A stretch of 9,727 nt of DNA from assembly GCA_002279765.1 (NCBI GenBank), contig NCCR01000154.1, positions 1 through 9,727 of the forward strand. Direction: 5' to 3'. Position numbers and translations under genes: made by a program. The notes beneath the pieces are model-generated. The model was given only the letters and a program-made list of their open reading frames with translations. It was not told the DNA's origin and ran no database searches. The DNA comes from Verrucomicrobia bacterium 12-59-8 (GTDB lineage: Bacteria; Verrucomicrobiota; Verrucomicrobiae; Verrucomicrobiales; Verrucomicrobiaceae). This document shows positions 6,583-9,727 of this stretch, in pieces (positions within the stretch are counted from its first letter, which is position 1; the number at the start of each line of letters is the position of its first letter).

Positions 6583-7278
6583 ATGACTTCAGATTCCTGG
6601 CGCAGCCTGCACCCCACCCTCCTTGCTCTCGTCATCATCAGCAGTTCCTGCACTCACCAGGAGCAGCGAAGCAGCGCCTTGGTGCCCAGCCGTTCCGTCG
6701 AACTCGCCCAAAAGCGCAGTCTCGTCGATGTCCGCACCATGATTCCAGACATCGAGATCGATCTGCGCTACGGCACCGCCGACAATGTCACCGGTCATCC
6801 CATCTACCCTTCCCACATGCCCTGCTTACTACGGCATGAGACAGCGGAAAAACTGAAGCAGGCCCAGGCGATCCTGCGCACCCAGGGCTACGGCCTGCGT
6901 ATCTGGGATGCGTATCGCCCGCCAGAGGCGCAGGAAACGCTGCACAAAGCCGGCGGCAGCACTGGCATGTTTCTCTCTCCCAATGCGGGCTGGAGTCGCC
7001 ACTGTGGTGGCATTGCTGTGGATCTCACGCTGGTGGATGCTCAGGGCCGTGAACAGCGCATGCCCACTGGTTTTGATCAGGACATGGCCCATGCCAGCCC
7101 GAACTACCGTGGCGGCGATCCGCTGGTGAACCAAAATCTACAGGTGCTCAAGGCGGCCATGAAGCAGGCCGGTTTCATCCAATTGGAATCCGAGTGGTGG
7201 CACTTCGATGATGCAGATTATGTCCACAATCCCCAGCCCATCATCTACGGCTGGCAGATTGCCCTTCCCGCAATGTGA
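6583..7278 (+). CDS. ddpX: D-alanyl-D-alanine dipeptidase (VanX/DdpX, peptidase M15D), exported
   Basis: This zinc enzyme cleaves the dipeptide D-Ala-D-Ala. The VanX-type residues are all present: DAYRPPEAQ with Arg112 (transition-state Arg), SRHCGGIAVDLTL with zinc ligands His140 and Asp147, and SEWWHF with catalytic Glu204 and zinc ligand His207. The N-terminus (residues 1-23) is a hydrophobic segment ending ISSSC, a weak lipobox at Cys23, so the protein is probably an exported lipoprotein. That points to peptidoglycan turnover or D-Ala scavenging, as in E. coli DdpX, rather than cytoplasmic VanX-type glycopeptide resistance. No vanH, vanA or vanRS genes are nearby. Length is 231 aa, slightly above VanX (202) because of the export signal. 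It overlaps the following gene by GTGA. Confidence 0.9.
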   Translation: MTSDSWRSLHPTLLALVIISSSCTHQEQRSSALVPSRSVELAQKRSLVDVRTMIPDIEIDLRYGTADNVTGHPIYPSHMPCLLRHETAEKLKQAQAILRTQGYGLRIWDAYRPPEAQETLHKAGGSTGMFLSPNAGWSRHCGGIAVDLTLVDAQGREQRMPTGFDQDMAHASPNYRGGDPLVNQNLQVLKAAMKQAGFIQLESEWWHFDDADYVHNPQPIIYGWQIALPAM

Positions 7279-8021
7279 CCCCTGTGAGCATTCGCAACAA
7301 CGCCACTTTCACCATCATCGACGAGACAGACGACTACATCGTCGTCAACAAGCCCGCGCCGCTGCAAATCCACCCTGGCGATCCGAAGGGCCCGCCCACG
7401 CTCTGGCATCGGCTGTGCGATCTGCTTTCCTATGAAATTGCCAACGGCGGGCAGGTCTCCATCATCAATCGCCTCGACCGCGAGACGAGCGGCGTGGTGC
7501 TCGTGGCGAAGAATCACGAACATGCCCGTCTCTTCGGCATGGCCATGCAGGAGCGCAAGATTCACAAGACCTACGTCGCCCTCGTCCATGGCTGGCCCGA
7601 GTGGGAGGAGCAAACGCTGGATGCGCCCATCTTGAACGCCCGCGACGTGCAAGCCTTTGACATCTGGGTCAAACAAATCGTCCACCCGCAAGGTGCCGAA
7701 TGTCGCACAGCCTTCCGCACGCTGCAGCGTTTCGAGCGTGACGGCATGCGGTTCGCCTTGGTCGAAGCGAAGCCCGAAACCGGACGCATGCACCAGATTC
7801 GCGTGCATCTGCACCATCTCGGCCTGCCCATCGTCGGGGACAAACTCTATGGCCGCAGTGACCGCTGCTACCTGGAGTTTATTGAGACGGGGTGGACAGA
7901 GGCGCTCGCAGCCAGACTCATCCTGCCACGTCAGGCTTTGCACTCCTCGCGGCTGGAGCTGAATCTGGAAGGCTTTCCATCGGGGTGGGACGCGCCGCTG
8001 CCGCTGGAGTTTGCTTTGTAG
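7275..8021 (+). CDS. RluA-family RNA pseudouridine synthase
   Basis: The enzyme isomerises uridine to pseudouridine in rRNA or tRNA. Motif II is INRLDRETSGVVLVAKN (64-80), with the catalytic Asp68 inside RLDRETSG. The motif opening normally reads HRLD and is NRLD here. Other family blocks are YIVVNKPAPLQIHP near the N-terminus, KTYVALVHG, and ETGRMHQIRVHLHHLGLPIVGDKLYG. At 248 aa there is no N-terminal S4 RNA-binding domain, so it is like RluA/TruC in architecture rather than RluC/RluD. The GTG at 7275 overlaps the dipeptidase stop (GTGA); GTG 7284 is an alternative. The substrate position on RNA cannot be assigned from sequence. The TAG stop runs directly into the REP-like element. Confidence 0.92.
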   Translation: MTPVSIRNNATFTIIDETDDYIVVNKPAPLQIHPGDPKGPPTLWHRLCDLLSYEIANGGQVSIINRLDRETSGVVLVAKNHEHARLFGMAMQERKIHKTYVALVHGWPEWEEQTLDAPILNARDVQAFDIWVKQIVHPQGAECRTAFRTLQRFERDGMRFALVEAKPETGRMHQIRVHLHHLGLPIVGDKLYGRSDRCYLEFIETGWTEALAARLILPRQALHSSRLELNLEGFPSGWDAPLPLEFAL

Positions 8022-8052
8022 TACGATGGGCACTCTTGCCCGTCGATCAGCG
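8021..8052 (+). repeat. Left REP-like unit
   Basis: The stem CGATGGGC (8024-8031) pairs with GCCCGTCG (8038-8045) around the loop ACTCTT, with one T-G pair. The head GTAC starts on the last base of the pseudouridine synthase stop codon. The tail ATCAGCG follows the stem. Confidence 0.7.
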
Positions 8053-8156
8053 GCACCGTTGACACAAACCGTTCACGCATGATCTCGACGCTAAAGAGCA
8101 TTGCTCCGCCGTAGCGATGTCGTTGGTTGGCTTGTAAGCCGCATGTGCTGGCGGAG

Positions 8157-8188
8157 CGCTGATCGACAGACAAGAGTGTCTGTCGTAC
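8157..8188 (-). repeat. Right REP-like unit, inverted
   Basis: The stem CGACAGAC (8164-8171) pairs perfectly with GTCTGTCG (8178-8185) around AAGAGT, the complement of the left loop. The head GTAC (minus strand, 8188-8185) abuts the stop codon of the SDR gene (8189-8191). Tail ATCAGCG is shared with the left unit. Confidence 0.7.
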
Positions 8189-8881
8189 CTATGCCCAGCG
8201 ACGCACACGGCTGTCGAGTTGGAACACCTGGCCGCTCACATTTTCCATGCTGTGCAGGAATAGAATGAAGCGAGCCACGTCCTGCGCGGTGTTCAGGCGG
8301 CCCAGGGTGTGGTGGCTCAGCAAATTTTCGCGCCACGCGGCATCCTCTAGCAGGTGGCGTGTGATCTTGGTTTCCAGAAAGCCAGGGAGCACGCAGTTGG
8401 CGCGGATGTTTCGTGCACCATATTCCTTGGCGATGCTTTGGGTGAATCCAATCAGCCCCGCCTTCGCCGCCGCATAATTGGCCTGTCCCGCCGGACCGCT
8501 TAACGCTGAGTAGGAACCGATGTTCACGATGTGGCCACAGCGCTGTTTCGACATCTGTTTCACCGCCGCCTGTGACACGAGAAAAGCGCCTTTCAAATTC
8601 ACATCGATCACTTGATCGAACTCGACCTCGCTCATCTTCACCACGGAGACATCACGGCAAACACCCGCGTTGTTCACCAGCAGATCCAGCCGCTTCAATC
8701 CCGCGAAAAAGCTGCGCACGGAGTCGGCGCTCGTCACATCGAGCGCGTCACGTCCGGGGGCCAGCACCTCAAACCCGGCCTGCCGCAGCTCGGTGGCAAT
8801 CGACTGCGCCAAATCCCCTGCACCGCCGGTGATGACGGCGATGCAGGGCGATGATTCGGACGAAGCAGGCATGCAGGGCAT
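8189..8881 (-). CDS. Short-chain dehydrogenase/reductase, FabG-like
   Basis: This is an NAD(P)-dependent reductase of the classical SDR family, close in style to 3-oxoacyl-ACP reductase FabG. From ATG 8881 it is 230 aa (ATG 8872 gives 227; TTG 8902 lies inside a palindrome). Visible motifs are TGGAGDLA (18-25) for the cofactor loop, NNAG (70-73), NIGS with catalytic Ser123, and QANYAAAKAGLIGF with Tyr136 and Lys140. PGFLET follows, and the end is VSGQVFQLDSRV. The block around Tyr/Lys is nearly the same as in E. coli FabG. The glycine motif is odd: the second and third Gly of TGxxxGxG are Asp and Ala. No other fatty-acid genes are adjacent, and the upstream partner is a sugar-type oxidoreductase, so the substrate may be a sugar or acyl ketone; this is undecided. 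Confidence 0.88.
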   Translation of the reverse strand: MPCMPASSESSPCIAVITGGAGDLAQSIATELRQAGFEVLAPGRDALDVTSADSVRSFFAGLKRLDLLVNNAGVCRDVSVVKMSEVEFDQVIDVNLKGAFLVSQAAVKQMSKQRCGHIVNIGSYSALSGPAGQANYAAAKAGLIGFTQSIAKEYGARNIRANCVLPGFLETKITRHLLEDAAWRENLLSHHTLGRLNTAQDVARFILFLHSMENVSGQVFQLDSRVRRWA

Positions 8882-8887
8882 AGTTAT

Positions 8888-8906
8888 CCAGTTGCGGCGC
8901 AACTGG
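8888..8906. promoter_or_regulatory. Perfect 9-bp inverted repeat in the SDR leader
   Basis: CCAGTTGCG (8888-8896) and CGCAACTGG (8898-8906) are perfect inverted repeats with one base between them; as RNA they give an 8-bp stem with a 3-nt loop. The structure fills most of the 34-bp gap between the oxidoreductase stop and the SDR start. On the minus strand its 3' arm ends in CTGG, followed by ATAACT and the ATG at 8881, so the only GGA-like ribosome-binding tract is partly inside the stem. No T-run follows. It may be an operator, a processing site or a translational control hairpin. Confidence 0.5.
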
Positions 8907-8915
8907 GCAACAATA

Positions 8916-9727
8916 TCACCCGAGCGTGAAAGCGGGCAATTTCACAATCTTGCCGCCGGACATTGCCGACTGATGGGCGCAGAGTCCCACGCAGGTCCAG
9001 TTGGCGGATTGCGCCGCGTTCGGGAAGGGCGGCCGCTTTTCGGCGAGGGCATTGGCAAACTCGTTGGCCAGATGCGGATGGCTGCCGCCGTGGCCGCTTC
9101 CTTGGGTGAAGCTGAGATGCGTCTTCTTGCCGAGATCATAGACGCCTTTCGTGGTGAAGCGCTGAATGGGCTTCGGCAGGCGTTTGGCGAAATCAGGTGT
9201 CTTGATCAGTTTCGGGATCTTGTGCTCGGGCAGTTTGGCACGGTGCAGGATGAGCGGCTCATGCTCGATGAGCGGCCATTCGATGGAGGCTTTGTCGCCA
9301 TAGACGTCGATGCTTTCACGATACTGGCGGGCGGTGTCAAACAGGCTGCGGATGATGCGGGCACTCACATCGGTGCCTTTGAATTTGATGTGCGCGGTCT
9401 CGACGGCAAAGGGGGAACCGTAGCATTTCTGCAGTTCTTTGCGCACGGTGCCAGAGCCAAAGCAGCTCACGTATTCAGCGGGCTTGCCGATCATTCCAGC
9501 CACCGGGCCGACGCAGTGCGTAGCATACCACATCGGCGGCAGGCCGGGCCAGTAGTTCGGCCAGCCGTCCATGTCCTGCTGATGTGAGGCCTGCACAAAC
9601 TGCAGCTTGCCCAGCTTGCCCTGATCCAGCTGCTCCTTCATGAACAGGTACTCGCGGGCATAGACGACGGTCTCCATCATCATGTACTTGAGGCCGGTCT
9701 TCTTGACGAGATCGCAGATCTTTTTGC
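8916..9727 (-). CDS. Gfo/Idh/MocA-family oxidoreductase, C-terminal part (5' end outside the window)
   Basis: The reading frame stays open to the window edge (KKICDLVKKTGLKYMMMETVVYAR...), so the methionine at 9683 is internal and the N-terminal Rossmann NAD(P)-binding domain lies beyond 9727. What remains is about 270 residues: the end of the nucleotide-binding domain and the alpha/beta C-terminal domain. MMMETVVYAREYLFMKEQLDQGKLGKLQFVQASHQQD is the typical domain junction (residue run described by its ends). It is followed by THCVGPVAGMIG, which contains the conserved His region, and ends NEFANALAEKRPPFPNAAQSANWTCVGLCAHQSA. Such proteins oxidise or reduce sugars, inositols or related polyols; planctomycetes and verrucomicrobia carry many copies. 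The SDR gene starts 34 bp downstream on the same strand, so the two probably share a transcript. Confidence 0.85.
   Translation of the reverse strand, partial: KKICDLVKKTGLKYMMMETVVYAREYLFMKEQLDQGKLGKLQFVQASHQQDMDGWPNYWPGLPPMWYATHCVGPVAGMIGKPAEYVSCFGSGTVRKELQKCYGSPFAVETAHIKFKGTDVSARIIRSLFDTARQYRESIDVYGDKASIEWPLIEHEPLILHRAKLPEHKIPKLIKTPDFAKRLPKPIQRFTTKGVYDLGKKTHLSFTQGSGHGGSHPHLANEFANALAEKRPPFPNAAQSANWTCVGLCAHQSAMSGGKIVKLPAFTLG

Larger units (their letters stand above)
8021..8188. repeat. Inverted pair of REP-like hairpins filling the gap between convergent genes (BIME-like)
   Basis: The outer arms are 8021-8052 and, inverted, 8157-8188; they match at 27 of 32 positions. Each arm read outside-in is GTA, an 8-bp stem, the loop ACTCTT, the stem's complement, then ATCAGCG. 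The left stem is CGATGGGC/GCCCGTCG and the right (minus strand) is CGACAGAC/GTCTGTCG. All five differences lie in the stem and all keep it paired. The interior (8053-8156) holds further dyads: GCTCCGCC (8103-8110) with GGCGGAGC (8150-8157), and CATTGCT (8099-8105) with AGCGATG (8113-8119). No credible gene lies inside. The two hairpins could also end transcription from both sides, though T-runs are lacking. No RAYT transposase is in the window. Confidence 0.75.

Noticed and set aside
6583..7278. Glycopeptide resistance gene (vanX proper)
   Set aside because: An export signal is present and no vanH, ligase or two-component genes are nearby; a DdpX-like role fits better.
7931..8173. An 80-codon minus-strand frame through the REP-like element
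   Set aside because: It is made of the repeat and the antisense of the pseudouridine synthase; no motif or ribosome-binding site supports it.
8670..9587. A 305-codon open frame on the plus strand across the SDR/oxidoreductase junction
   Set aside because: It runs antisense to two clear genes and has no recognisable motif.
1..9727. CRISPR array, tRNA, rRNA, insertion sequence or phage genes
   Set aside because: No regularly spaced direct repeats, tRNA-like cloverleaf, transposase or integrase motif was seen on either strand.

Overview
The window is a GC-rich, densely coded bacterial chromosome segment. It carries a D-xylose-type ABC transporter pair, a secreted formylglycine-dependent sulfatase, a Gfo/Idh/MocA-type oxidoreductase, a type IV prepilin peptidase with a large insert, and a ribosome silencing factor with a lysine/alanine-rich tail. 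This mix, together with frequent starts lacking a clear Shine-Dalgarno sequence, fits the PVC superphylum, most likely Verrucomicrobiota. That assignment is inference from gene style; no rRNA or marker gene in the window fixes it.

Layout on the plus strand: rsfS (37-528); a small GTAG-headed hairpin (558-579); xylF (607-1656), overlapping xylG (1653-3164) by ATGA; a secreted sulfatase (3222-4808); and two small unknown ORFs (4860-5072, 5120-5338). A prepilin peptidase then lies on the minus strand (5357-6520). It is divergent from a D-Ala-D-Ala dipeptidase (6583-7278), whose stop overlaps the start of an RluA-family pseudouridine synthase (7275-8021). The last two genes, an SDR reductase (8189-8881) and an oxidoreductase cut by the window edge (8916-9727), are on the minus strand and probably form one transcription unit.

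The most interesting non-coding structure is 8021-8188. The whole gap between two convergent genes is bounded by two inverted, 27/32-identical copies of a hairpin. All five differences between the copies keep the local stem paired (two full compensatory changes and one T-G to C-G change). This is what a REP/BIME-like element under selection for structure looks like. A second, unrelated hairpin with a GTAG head lies between rsfS and xylF.

Functionally, xylFG would recognise and energise uptake of xylose or a similar sugar, but no xylH permease is adjacent. The sulfatase and oxidoreductase fit breakdown of sulfated glycans and sugar oxidation. The dipeptidase acts on D-Ala-D-Ala from peptidoglycan precursors or turnover. 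I see no complete new defence or mobile system. The REP-like element, the permease-less xylFG pair and the insert in the prepilin peptidase deserve follow-up first.
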